This document shows positions 33,829-44,951 of a stretch of DNA of 64,000 nucleotides, piece after piece. The stretch's first letter is position 1. Each line of letters begins with the position of its first letter. The notes under the pieces are model-generated. The model worked only from the letters and a program-made list of their open reading frames with translations, was not told where the DNA came from and ran no database searches. The DNA comes from Tridacna crocea. Taxonomy: Eukaryota > Mollusca > Bivalvia > Cardiida > Cardiidae. The stretch covers positions 9,313,501 to 9,377,500 of the forward strand of contig OX031060.1 of assembly GCA_943736015.1 (NCBI GenBank), written 5' to 3'. A program made the translations under genes and the position numbers.

Positions 33829-34819
33829 GAGGTACGGAAGGTTGAATATCAGGAACTAAGCTTTTTAACTCATTGGCCATTTCTGGAAACTTTTCAAGAA
33901 GTTTCTTTGCCAAGAGTTCACAAGTAGAGCAATGTTCCTTTCCGGATGTTGCAGAAGACACTTTTGCATATGATGTTGAACAATTCAACAATGTTTGGTC
34001 ATTTCTGCGTTTTTCAATGATCTTTCGTGCTTCCACAAAAGGAATATTTTCTTTATATTTTATAGATAGGATTTCTTTTTCATCCTTCCAGATTGAACAC
34101 TCTTTCGAAAAGACTGGATGATTGGACTTGCAATTAAAACAGAGAACAGGATTATTGCAAGTATTAGGCTCATGGTCAGGGCCCTCAAAAGCACATTTTG
34201 GACAGACAGGAGTGCTTTTGCAATTACTTTCGTGATGGCCGTACCTCTGGCATTTATAACAGCGCAGAGGGTTAGGCACATACACATCAACCTTCACAGA
34301 TTGAAATCCTATTTTGATGGAAGCTGGAAGAACTGGTGTACAAAAGGTAAGGACATAGGTATTTGTATCTCTACGCATACCATTCCTGAAAATAGAGATC
34401 TGTTTGACCTCAGACACAGCCTGAGATTTCAGGTTACTTTTAATCTCTTCCACCGAGTCACAGTAGGATAGTTCCTTACATCTGATGACTCCTTTACTGG
34501 TGTTAAGAGTTTTGTGAGGGTAAACTTTTACATCCAAATTGTGAAATCTTTTATGACCTAGGAGATTTTTGGCTTGCTGTTGAGAATGACATTCAACAAG
34601 CAAAGTGTCATTTTTTAGTTTTTTCACAGATTTTGGTGTGCCTAAAATGGAAGAAACTGTCTTCTCTATAACAAATGGAGAAAGTTTTGAGATGGGCTTG
34701 GTTGGATCAACCGCCTCTACTACAATAAAACGAGCAAATGTTGTTTTTGTATTGAATGATATGTCTGACTCTGAATCAGAGTCAGAAAGAACACGCTTGG
34801 CTTTCTTTTGTGTTGCCAT
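33662..34819 (-). CDS. Chimeric frame: LINE ORF1 N-terminus fused to satellite
   Basis: Created by the 3,158-bp duplication. From the Met at 34,819, about 330 codons equal ORF1, including all three zinc knuckles, up to VPDIQPSVPP. Then the frame crosses the breakpoint (33,828/33,829) and continues ~55 codons in satellite sequence (SMVREPYPWSEHLSMSKPL) to a stop. The low-complexity tail of ORF1 is replaced. One residue differs from the intact ORF1 (Val for Ile in NTYILTF). The frame and the duplicated 5' UTR are intact, so transcription is possible in principle; there is no evidence of a product. Confidence 0.6.
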   Translation of the reverse strand: MATQKKAKRVLSDSDSESDISFNTKTTFARFIVVEAVDPTKPISKLSPFVIEKTVSSILGTPKSVKKLKNDTLLVECHSQQQAKNLLGHKRFHNLDVKVYPHKTLNTSKGVIRCKELSYCDSVEEIKSNLKSQAVSEVKQISIFRNGMRRDTNTYVLTFCTPVLPASIKIGFQSVKVDVYVPNPLRCYKCQRYGHHESNCKSTPVCPKCAFEGPDHEPNTCNNPVLCFNCKSNHPVFSKECSIWKDEKEILSIKYKENIPFVEARKIIEKRRNDQTLLNCSTSYAKVSSATSGKEHCSTCELLAKKLLEKFPEMANELKSLVPDIQPSVPPEQLSMVISPFQGQSTYPMSEPLIHGQRTLSMVREPYPWSEHLSMSKPLIHYQST

Positions 34820-35424
34820 GTTTATTTGATAGGGTTCATCACCGATGTTCCCCACCCGCCCCGGAGCCCAACAAGGGGACATGATCTGGGGAAACCCAAC
34901 TCAGATCATGACAAGGATACATCGGTGATATACTCGAAGTGAAAGGGCTAGACTGGACAAATGTAGGGCCGCAGAATGTCACACCAAGCATTGACTGTCT
35001 TTGGGCATTTACAAGTGTCAACCAAACACCATTCTTTCACCCGATTAGCCCATGAGCCACCGCCTTCTAGGGTTTTGACATACACCTACTGATGGTAGAG
35101 AAGAGACATGAATTTTATTTTTATGTGTATGTACTTCTAAAAGAAAACAGAGACAGAGAAACACCCTAGGGCTCGGCGTGACCAGCCGATTGATCAGGAC
35201 GGGCCTTCCCGACCCCTCGTTTAGTTCAGCTCAAGGCCAAAGTGGTGTGTTGCAAAAACAGAGCTATCAAAGGGCCATACTCTGAATCCACTCAACCACC
35301 AGGATCCCGTCATCGAACGACACGAGTTGCAGCCCACGGCAAACAGGCAGGCACAGTGGGGGGGTCTTACCCCTGCTATAGTGCGACAGCTGAGCTATTT
35401 CTATCCCCCCGCCCAGCTGGGGGT
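33829..35424 (-). mobile_element. LINE 5' fragment (5' UTR and part of ORF1)
   Basis: About 1.6 kb, 99.8% or better identical to 30,671-32,266 by eye. It retains the whole 5' UTR and ORF1 start and stops at the duplication breakpoint. Confidence 0.95.
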
Positions 35425-36986
35425 ATATAGGCTCTGACCATGGATAGGTGCTCTGACCATGGATAGAGGCTCTGACTATGGATAAGGGCTCTGAAGAATT
35501 AACAGGTGCCCTGACCATGGATAGCGGGTTCTGACCAAGGATAGGTGCTCTGATCATAGATAGGCCTCTGACCATGGATAGAGGCTCTGACCATGGATAA
35601 GGGCTCTGAAGAATTAACAGGTGCTCTGACCATGGATAGCGGGTTCTGACCAATGAAATGTGCTCTGTCAGTGGATAGTTGCTCTGACCATGGATAGATG
35701 CTCTGACCATAGATAAGGACTCTGACCATGGATGGGTACTCTGATCGTGATAGGAATCTAACCATGGACAGTTGCTCCGACCATGGATAGGGACTCTGAC
35801 CATGGATGGGTGCTCTGATCATGGATAGGAATCTAACCGTTGACAGGTGCTCTGACAATGGATAGGAACTCTGACCATGGATGGGTACTCTGATCATAGA
35901 TAGGGGATCTAACCATGGACTTGGACAGGTGCTCTGACCATGGATATGTGCTCTGACCATGAATTGGTGCTCTGATGATAGAAAGGGCTCTGACCATGGA
36001 TTATAGGTTTTGACCATGGATATGTGGTCTGACTATGGACAGGTGACAATAGATAAGGGGCTTTGACAGGGATAGATGCTCTGACCATGGATAGGGACTC
36101 TGACAATAGATAAGGGGCTTTGACATGGATAGGTGTTATGACCATGGATAAGGCTCTCTGACCATGGATTAGGTGCTCTGACAATAGATAAGGGGCTTTG
36201 ACATGGTTAGGTGCTCTGACCATGGATAGGGACTCTGACAATAGATAAGGGGCTTTGACATGGATAGGTGCTCTGACCATGGATAAGGTTCTCTGACCAT
36301 TGATTAGGGGGCTCTGACAAAGGATAGGTGCTCTGACCATGGAAATGTGATCTGACCATGGATAGATGCTCTGATCATGGATAGATGGTCTGATCATGGA
36401 TAGGTGATCTAACCATGGATAGGGGCTCTGACCATGGATAGGTGCTCTCACCATGGATTAAGTGCTCGGACAATGGATTCCTGCTCTGATTATGGATAGG
36501 GCCTCTGACCATGGATAGGTGCTCTGATCATGGATAATGACTCTGACCATGGATAGGTGCTCTGACCATGAATTAGGTGCTCTGACCATGGAAACGTGCT
36601 CTGGTTATGTATTGGGGCTCTGATCATAGATAAGTGCTCTGAGCATGGATAGGTGCTTTGACCATGGAAAGGTGCTCTGACCATGGATTATGGGCTCTGA
36701 CCAAGTATATGTGCCCTGACCATAGATGGGTGCTCTGACCATGGATAGGGCTCTGCCCATGGATAGGGCTCTGCCCATGGATGGGTGCTCTGATCATGGA
36801 TAGGGACTCTGACCATGGATTAGGTGCTCTGATAATGGATAAGGGGCTTAGACATGGATAGGTGCTCTGACCATGGATAAGGTTCTCTGACCATGGATAA
36901 GGTTCTCTGACCATGGATAAGGGGCTCTGACATAGGATATGTGCTCTGACCTTGGAAAGGTGATATGACCATGGATAGTTGCTCTG
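33829..36986. repeat. Tandem segmental duplication, second copy (3,158 bp)
   Basis: Contains a LINE 5' fragment (33,829-35,424) and satellite (35,425-36,986). The ATATAGGCTCTGA sequence that marks the 5' junction of the LINE is repeated at 35,425-35,437, but there is no LINE 3' end or matching duplication on the other side. This fragment therefore arose by duplication and not by a second retrotransposition. Confidence 0.95.
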
Positions 36987-38000
36987 ATCATGGATAGATG
37001 GTCTGATCATGGATAGGTGCTCTAACCATGGATAGGGGCTCTGACCATGGATGAGGTGCTCTGACCATGGTAAGGGACTTTGACCATGGATAGGGACTCT
37101 GACTATGGAAAGGCGCTCAGAGCTTGGATAGGTGTTCTGAGCATGGACAGGGGCTCTGAGCATGGATACTTGCTCTAATTATGGATAGGTGCTCTGACCA
37201 TGGATAGATGCTCTGACCATGGATAGGGGCTCTGACCATGGATGAGGTGCTCTGGCCATGGTAAGGGACTCTGAGCATGAATAGGATCTCTGAGCATGAA
37301 TAGGGGCTCTGAGCATCGATAGTAACACTGATTATGGATAGGTGCTCTGACCATGGATAGATGTTCTGATCATGGATAGGGACTGGCGATGGACAGGTGC
37401 TCTAATCATGGACATGTGCTCTGACGATGGACAGGTGCTCTGGCCATGGATAGGTGCTATGATCATGGATAGGGTTCTGACCATGGATATGGGTTCTGGC
37501 CATGGATAGGTGCTCTGATCATAGATAGGGCTCTGACCATGGATAGAGGCTCTGACCATGGATAAGGGCTCTGACGAATTAACAGGTGCTCTGACCATGG
37601 ATAGGTGCTCTGATCATGGATAGGTGCTCTGTCTATGGATAGGGGCTCTGATCATGGATAACATGCTCTGACCATGAATAGGTGCTCTTACCACGAACAG
37701 GTGCTCTGATCACGGATAGGGACTATGGGCATGGATAGGGGCTCTTATTATGGATAGTTGCTGAAAGCATGAGTAGCGGCTCTGACCATGGATAGGGGCT
37801 CTGATCATGGATAGGTGCTCTGACCATGGATAGGGACCCTGACCATGGATAGGTGCTCTGATCATAGATAGGAAATCTGACCATGGACCGGTGCTCTAAC
37901 CATGGATTACGTGCCCTGATCATGGATTAGGGGCTCTGACCATGGGTTAGTGGCCCTGACCATGGATATGTGCTATGATCATGGATAGGTGCTCTGATCA
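35425..38000. repeat. 19-bp satellite, right block, first part
   Basis: 35,425-36,986 repeats the middle block. Beyond that the array is unduplicated and more regular. The segment from 36,929 matches 25,131 onward in the left block (GACATAGGATATGTGCTCTG), showing that both sides share ancestral higher-order units. Confidence 0.95.
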
Positions 38001-38133
38001 TTATTGTTATCTAGAGATCATTTTATCCTAACTCGCGGCTTAATTCTACGACAGAAAAGCAGCAAATAGCCTCCAAATATTGCTGGTCATCGTCTAGAAA
38101 ACTGGAACTGATCGCATGGCATGCAATTTGCAG
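38001..38133. other. 133-bp non-satellite insert inside the array
   Basis: Unique sequence (TTATTGTTATCTAGAGATCA ... GGCATGCAATTTGCAG) flanked on both sides by TCTGATCA. Since every monomer contains similar sequence, the flanks do not prove a target duplication. No inverted repeats or coding potential seen. Confidence 0.8.
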
Positions 38134-40364
38134 TCTGATCAGGGATAGGAAATCTGACCATGGACAGGTGCTCTGACAATGGATAACGTGCTCTGACCAT
38201 GGATTAGGTGCTCCGATCATGGATAGGAAATCTGACTATAGACAGGTGCTCTGACCATGGATTACGTGCTCTGATCATGGATTACAGGCTCTGACCATGG
38301 GTTAGGGGCCTCTGACCATGGACATGTGCTCTGATCATGGATAGGTGCTCTGATCATTGATAGGAAATCTGACCATGGACAGGTGCTCTGATAATGGATT
38401 ACGTGCTCTGACCTTGGATTAGGGGCTCTGACTATGGGTTAGGTGCTCTGACCATTTATAGGTGCTCTGATCATGGATAGGAAATCTGACCATGGACAGG
38501 TGCTCTGACCATGGATTAGGTGCTCTGACCATGGATAGGTGCTCTGACCATGGAAAGTGCTCTGATCATCGATAGGGCTCTTACCATTTATAGGTGCTCT
38601 GACCATGGATTAGGTACTCTGATCATGAACAGATGCTCTGATTGACGATACGGCTCTGACCATGGATAGGTGGTCTGACCTTTGATTAGGTGCTTTGGCC
38701 ATGGATTCTGAGCTCTGACCTTTGATTAGGTGCATTGGCCATGGATTCTGAGCTCTGACCATGGATAGGTGGTCTGACAATGGATAAGTGCTCTGATCAT
38801 CGATAACACTCTGACCACGGATAGCTGCTCTGACCACGGTTTAGGTACTCTGACCACGAATTCTGGGCTCTGACCATGGACAGGTGCTCTGACCTTTGAT
38901 TAGGTGCTCTGACCATAGATTCTGGGCTCTGACCATGGACAGATGCTCTGATCGTCGATAGGGCTCTGACCACGGATGGGTGCTCTGACCATGAATAGGG
39001 GCTCTGACCATGGGTATGTGCTCTGACCATGGATTGGTGTTCCGACCATGGATAGGGGTTCTGATCATGCATAGGTGCCCTGACCATTGATAGGTGCTCT
39101 GATCATCGATAGGACTCTAACCATGGATAGGTGCTCTGACCATGGATAAGGTACCCTGACTGTGGATTCTGGGCTCTGACCATGGATAGGGGTTCTGATC
39201 ATGGATTACGTGCTCTGACCATGGATAGGTGTTCTGATCATCGAAAGGGCTCTGACCATTTTTAGGTGCTCTGACCATGGATTAGGTAATCTGACCATGG
39301 ATTACTTGCTCTGACCATGGATAGGTGTTCTGATCATCGATAGGGTATGGCCATTTATAGGTGCTCTGACCATGGATTACATGCCCTTGCCATGGATAGG
39401 TGTTCTGATCATCGAAAGGACTCTGACCATTTATAGGTGCTCTGACCATGGATTAGGTAATCTGACCATGGATTACTTGCTCTGACCATGGATAGGTGTT
39501 CTGATCATCGATAGGGTATGGCCATTTATAGGTGCTCTGACCATGGATTAAGTACTCTGACCATGGATAGATGCTCTGATCGTCGATAGGGCTCTGACCA
39601 TGGATAGGTGCTCTGATCTTTGATTAGGTGCTCTGACCATGGATTCTAGCCTCTGACCTTGGATAGGGGCTCTGGCCATGGATATGTTCTCTGACCATGG
39701 ATAAAGGCTCTGACAAATAAACAGGTGCTCTGACCATGGAGAGGTGCTCTGACCATGGATAGGGACTCTGACCATGGATGGGTGCTCTGATCATGGATAG
39801 GGAATCTAACCATGAAAAGGTGTTCTGACCATGGATAAGTGCTCTGACCATGGATAGATGCTCTGATCATCGATAGGACTCTGACCAGGGACAAGTGCTC
39901 TGACCATAGATAGGTGCTTTAATCATGGACAGGTACTCTGATCATGCATGGGTGCTCTGATTAGGGATAGGTGCTCTGATCATGCATAGGTGCTCTGACC
40001 ATGGATATGGGCTCTGATCATGGATAGGGGCTCTGACCGTGGATAGATGCTCTGACCATTGATATGGGCTCTTACATGGATAGGTGCTCTGACCATGGAT
40101 AAGTGCTCTGACCATTGATATGTACTCTGATCATTGATAGGTGCATTGATCATGAATAGGTGCTCTGACCATGGATATGGACTCTTACCATGGATAGGTG
40201 CTCTGATTATGGATAGGTGCACTGATCATGGATAGGTGTTGTGATCAAGGATAAGTGCTCTGACCATGGATAGGTTCTTTGACTATGGATAGGTGCTCTG
40301 ATCATGGATAGATGCTCTGACCATTGATCAAGGATAGGGGCTTTGGCCATGGATAGGGGCTCTG
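38134..40364. repeat. 19-bp satellite, right block, second part
   Basis: Monomers here often carry GATCATCGATAGG and CCATTTATAGG variants. A 171-bp unit (9 monomers) is repeated from 39,231 and 39,402. Several 20-21-bp variants (GATTACGTG, GATTCTGGG) occur. The array ends at GGATAGGGGCTCTG, where it meets a MITE fragment. Confidence 0.95.
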
Positions 40365-40424
40365 TTTTCCAAAGGCTCCTTAAAGCAATGTGTAGAAATG
40401 AGTATCTATCGAGTAAAGGGTTAA
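40365..40424 (+). mobile_element. Truncated TTAA MITE at the array border
   Basis: TTTTCCAAAGGCTCCTTAAA to GAGTAAAGGGTTAA. The same right end occurs in the copy at 47,442-47,645. The left three quarters are absent, so the satellite border lies exactly inside the element. Confidence 0.8.
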
Positions 40425-40480
40425 GATGTGAGTCACCGTGCTCGTTCCTGAAAAATTTTGTCTCGGCGAATATGGCATAT

Positions 40481-40831
40481 CCCATTACCACACAATCCCT
40501 ACTTTTGGCGCCCCGGAGAAGAGGCGTTAAGAAATCATTGTGGAAAAAGGAGAAATGCTGGTAACCAGCATTTTCTCCTTTTCCCACAATATTTTCTACT
40601 CTTTCAGAAACAAGTTCTACCATTTCAGCCACATTTGACCCTGAGAAAGAAACCTTTGAAAAAACATTGAGAATAGGAGAAAATGCTGGTAACCAGCATT
40701 TTCTCCTTTTCCCAAAATGTTTTCTATCCTTCCCAAAACAAATTTCCAATTTTCAGGCACTTTTATTTTGTCATCTGCAAATGCTTTCGATTTGGACATT
40801 CTTAAAATATTGTCATTTGGTAATGAGTTAA
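40481..40831 (-). mobile_element. TTAA MITE with two hairpins
   Basis: Starts CCCATTACCACACAATCCCT and ends TTTGGTAATGAGTTAA, but contains two successive palindromes (about 40,535-40,605 and 40,657-40,727), each followed by its own unique segment. It looks like a fusion of two copies that has lost the intervening ends. It is 351 bp instead of 229. Confidence 0.8.
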
Positions 40832-40876
40832 ATTGGATTATGTATTGGATTTACAGCATTTTTCTTGAAGAGTTAG

Positions 40877-41063
40877 ATCTAACCCTTTTCCACACAATCG
40901 CGAGTTTTAACGACCCTGAAAAAGAAGCCTTTTGAAAACATTGTGGGAAAAGGAGAAAATGCTCGTAACCAACATTTTCTCCTTTTTCAGACAACGTTTT
41001 CTACCTTTTCAAAACAACCTTTGAAATTTTAGTCATATTTATTCTGTCGTCTGTAAATGCTTT
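40877..41063 (-). mobile_element. TTAA MITE, truncated
   Basis: Begins AACCCTTTTCCACACAATCG, has a full hairpin, and stops after CGTCTGTAAATGCTTTA without the terminal segment. Confidence 0.75.
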
Positions 41064-41226
41064 ACGATAACTGTACAAATACGCATGTTATATGTGCATA
41101 TAGACCATTGTGTACAGAAGGGAGATAATTTGATGGAGTTAAGGGTATTTCTAACAGACAGAATTTTCTTACATTTTCCACACTTACAGTATTTATAATT
41201 CTAAACAATAAGAAAAAGAAATGATA

Positions 41227-42101
41227 ATCAAAGCGTTGAAAACGCTGAAGTGGTATTTGTCAAGGAAACCCATTGTGTGGAATTAATAGTTTGAAAGAAA
41301 CAGAGACATATTGTTCAGATATTGGCTTAAAAGTCAACCCACTAAGCAAATGAATATCTTTTCGGTTGAAGGGAGAGTATTCATGACAAAGTTTGGTTTA
41401 TTTTTGTATAAGTGGTCTCCTTTTGATCATGAGGAAGAAGCAGGAGTAACTCCCCTTGACAGTAGGATGCATAACGAATAGAGAGAAAAATCCTGTTGAT
41501 ATTTCTTTTCTATATTTCTATATTTTCTTTTTCAAAGGCAATATCATGAAATATGTTAGAATTGTGTTAGAATTGATTTCCATAGATTTCTTGCTATGTC
41601 ATTTTCTTTACAGTTATGAATTTGTCCAAATTTAAAGGATTTGCGAACGTGACATACGGCATTTGTTACTGAAATAATGATTTGATTGTCCGGTGTCACG
41701 TGATACTGCTGGTGCGCCATTTATAGTAAAATGGAAATATCGCTTACCATCTATTGATTGTAATGCTGGAAATTGAATGTAAAAGGCTAGAGATATTTCA
41801 TAATTATAGTTTTCAGGAACGAACTTAATTTTGTTCGATATATCAACAGGATTTTTCTCTCTATTCGTCATGCATCCTACTGTCAAGGGGAATTACTCCT
41901 GCTTCTTCCTCACGATCAAAAGGAGACCACTTATACAAAAATAAACCAAACTTTGTCATGAATACTCTCTCTTCAACCGAAAAGGTATTCATTTGCTTTT
42001 AAGCCAATATCTGAACAATATGTCTCTGTTTCTTTCAAAATATTAATTCTAAACATGGGTTTCCTTGACAAATACCACTTCAGCATTTTCAACGCTTTGA
42101 T
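41227..42101. repeat. Long inverted repeat, ~270-bp arms, ~337-bp spacer
   Basis: Left arm 41,227-41,502 and right arm 41,840-42,101 are reverse complements with roughly 94% identity by eye; for example AAGTGGTCTCCTTTTGATCA on the left pairs with GATCAAAAGGAGACCACTTA on the right. A short indel (TCAACCCACTAAG) distinguishes the arms. A single-armed, more diverged relative lies at 59,690-60,055. Arm and spacer show no transposase; family unknown. Confidence 0.85.
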
Positions 42102-42114
42102 TTAAAAATGTTCT

Positions 42115-42266
42115 TGAAAAGGGTTAAAGTTCTAGTAACCAACCTTTTCTCCTTTTCCCTTGCTATCCTTCCTAGAGAAAATTTTATTTTAAGCCACATT
42201 CAAATTGTTATCTGCAAAGACTTCCAATTTGGGCAAGTCTCAAATTTTTGTTTCGTAAAGAGTTTG
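42115..42266 (-). mobile_element. Decayed TTAA MITE, left end missing
   Basis: Right hairpin arm (AACCTTTTCTCCTTTTCCC) and terminal segment (TTGTTATCTGCAAAGACTTC to TTTCGTAAAGAG) survive. Confidence 0.5.
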
Positions 42267-44722
42267 TGAAAGATTCAGTGTTACAAAAAATGGGGTGTGG
42301 GGGATAACATCTATATACCTGCAGTAGACCTTTCCCAATTTTATGCCTGATTATTCAACCAATGCTTGCGTAATTCTGTAGCTAAGTTTGTAACGTACAG
42401 GCTCGAAGTCCAGGAATCTGTGGTTTGATTTATTTAAACTATTAATGTGATAATTAAAAAAAAAAAAAAACCCGTTCCAGTATCTGCTAAAAGACAGAGA
42501 CAGTCTACTAACAAAAAACTGGGACATCAAACATTTTCAATTTATAGCAAAAATCTTAACTTTGAAATAACATTTTTAAAAATCTGTATAGTTGCATGTT
42601 TGCCATGTTCCTAATTGAAATACCTTATAAGTTAACATTATCGTAATAACAAAGTTTAATTCAAATTTCAAACCTTCCATTCCCTCTAGAAGAAAAGATG
42701 TTAGAGATTCATTTTCAGGAAGCGAATACGTGCTATACTTGTTTTCATTGAAAAGCTAGTCAAGGGTTAGCTGGGTGTATGTTTGATCTCGGTATTTCAC
42801 CGTCATTTGAAGTGGATGATCTATATGAAAAGCTGTTGTGTTCTTTTTAGGCACCGACTAGTTAACACACACGTGTCATAATTAAGTGTTTATCCCGTTT
42901 AGTCTTACGATGATCACTTGTAAAGGCTTGGAATTGTTAAAAGCTGTGACGGAGGGTAAGTCTGTTCTAAATACTGGCGCCAAAGATGCATTTTTCTGCC
43001 CAAACATTTTTTTTTTTTCAAATGCATTATGTAACCTGGGTTAACAGGTCCTACTTTAAACGGTATATTTGCACTAATTTCTTTAGGAATGGAGGGGGTA
43101 TTTTTTTATTTTAAGTTAAACCTTATCTTACTAAATAAATTAAATGCCACTTTTAAAGCCGATAGTAAAACCTCAAAAGTTATTTCAAAGGAATATCTCG
43201 AGGAAAGATATCTCCGTATCGGATAGTGTAGATCTAGGATCAGACTGCACGTTCTTCCTGGTGTGATCTGAATCTATATTGTTTGCAAAAGGTCATTGAG
43301 TCGCACTTGGTAGCCAAATGGTTAATGCAGTCTGCAAACAAAAAGCTCTATCAACACGCCCGGCAGGAGACAGCGCTTATGATACCACTTTACTCTTTGA
43401 AGTCTACCGAAAAATTGATAAAACAACAGTTCTTTTTTGTGTGTGTCTTCGAAAAAGATAATTGATGAAACTAACGGCACGGCCGTTTTAGGTTGTTTAT
43501 TTGTAGGGTGTAATCCATTTTTAAAAAATATGACACTTTCACTATTCGGGTATATACAGGATTGGGAAAAAAATTGTCGGGTGGAAAGGGAAGTAACTCG
43601 TAGTGACGCGTCAGTAACGGTATTTGGCAAATGGTCCATTACCTCGATCTATAAATATTCATGAGCAATCAAATGAAGTAGCGTGCAATCATAGGACGAA
43701 CAAGCCATGGAACGAATTGGTTATGGAACGAAAAAGGCCAAGGTCAGTTCGCAAGGCTATGAGCGAGAGAAGCTAATTTCAATCAAAAATAAATATCTCA
43801 AAGATCGATGGTCTCGCCCAATGTATTTTAATATGCCATTTCAAATTACACATTTGAGTGCCACCGTAAAAGTCATTTGCCTGAGAAAAAATGAGTTTAA
43901 CTGGGTTTATTTCCTTCGGTTTTGCACAGAATGGTTGAACTAAAACTCTACAAAGTTTGGTTACGCTGTCTCGGTATAGACTCGGTATAGACTCTAAAGA
44001 GTTTGGGTACGCTATGACAAAATGGATACGCTGGCATATGTAGAAATATGTATCATATAGAAGATCTGCAAATCAAGATTTGAATTGAAATGTCGTTCTA
44101 GATAGCAGCAAATTATGAAGAAAATGGTAATATTCATGTATTTGAATTGAACTACTTCATGCCAAGTTTTATATTCTTGCGCTAAAGCCCGGGAACGAGA
44201 TTGATTAATTTATGAGTGCCATTGACGGCCGACTTTTTTTTTTAAAAGGGCTGAGTTATTACACTTGAAATTAAGTTTTTCAACCCGTCTGGCTTTTTTT
44301 GCGATAAAAGAGTATATAATCATTGCTTTGTCTGTTTGTATGTGGTGAGGACAGAGAAGTAGTAACGATATTCCAAAGCGTTTGAAGCATTTTCAAGCTA
44401 CAAACATCCGGGATATTCCTGCAAAATTTAAGCCGGAACTACTTGAACTCAATCTCTTTCTACTGCTGTGTACCTAAACGCGATGGAGTATTAGATTCGC
44501 GGTACAAAATAAGATACATGGTTATCAAAATTCCATCCTGAAGTCATTGTGGTATTGTCTTCGACAAATACCGCAACAGAAACAAGGTTGCAGGTCACTG
44601 TGGAAAAAAAAATAAAAAAGAATTTCAAGGAAAAAAATGGGATAAAAGCTCGGCAGACATGGTGGGAAAGGGAGAAATTGCTATACTTCCACATATTTAA
44701 ATTCCCTGCCTTTGTTTCCTAC
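42267..44722. other. AT-rich DNA, no gene recognised
   Basis: No frame resembles a known protein. Includes a GATCAGACTGCA-family hairpin at 43,222-43,325, a 14-A run near 42,456-42,470, a half-hairpin of the TTAA MITE at about 44,658-44,682 and a possible core promoter near 43,650 discussed under findings. Confidence 0.4.
43222..43325. repeat. GATCAGACTGCA-family hairpin plus shared flank
   Basis: GTAGATCTAGGATCAGACTG pairs imperfectly with TGTGATCTGAATCTATATTG. The following TGCAAAAGGTCATTGAGTCG and TTGGTAGCCAAATGGTTAA match the flank of the copy at 49,043-49,150 (TGCAAAAGGTCAAAAAAGTC), so the repeat unit extends beyond the hairpin to ~105 bp. Confidence 0.55.
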
Positions 44723-44951
44723 TTAACCCTTTCCCAAAAGGCAAATTTTGGACCAGACCAAATTGAAAGCATTTTGCAGATGTCAAATTAACAGTTGCTA
44801 AAAAAGATTATTTTTCTATATGATAGGGTAGAAAACATTGTGGGAGAAGGAGAAAATGCTGGTTACCAGCATTTTCTCCTTTTCCCACAATGTTTCAAAA
44901 GGCTACTATTCCAGACCGGTAAAAACCAGGGATTGTTTGGGAAAGGGTTAA
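44723..44951 (+). mobile_element. TTAA palindromic MITE between duplicated flanks
   Basis: 229 bp. The left end is TTAACCCTTTCCCAAAAGGC and the right end TTGTTTGGGAAAGGGTTAA. Unusually, the host sequence AAATTCCCTGCCTTTGTTTC, bounded by TTAA on both sides, is present before (44,697-44,726) and after (44,948-44,977) the element. Confidence 0.85.

Noticed and set aside
33829-35424. A second independent LINE insertion
   Set aside because: It equals the 5' part of the first LINE and is joined to the same satellite at the same position; one tandem duplication explains it.
37993-38141. TCTGATCA as a target site duplication around the 133-bp insert
   Set aside because: The sequence is part of most monomers, so its presence on both sides is expected without any transposition.
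17402-40364. A CRISPR-like repeat array
   Set aside because: Units are contiguous 19-mers without unique spacers, and the context is eukaryotic.
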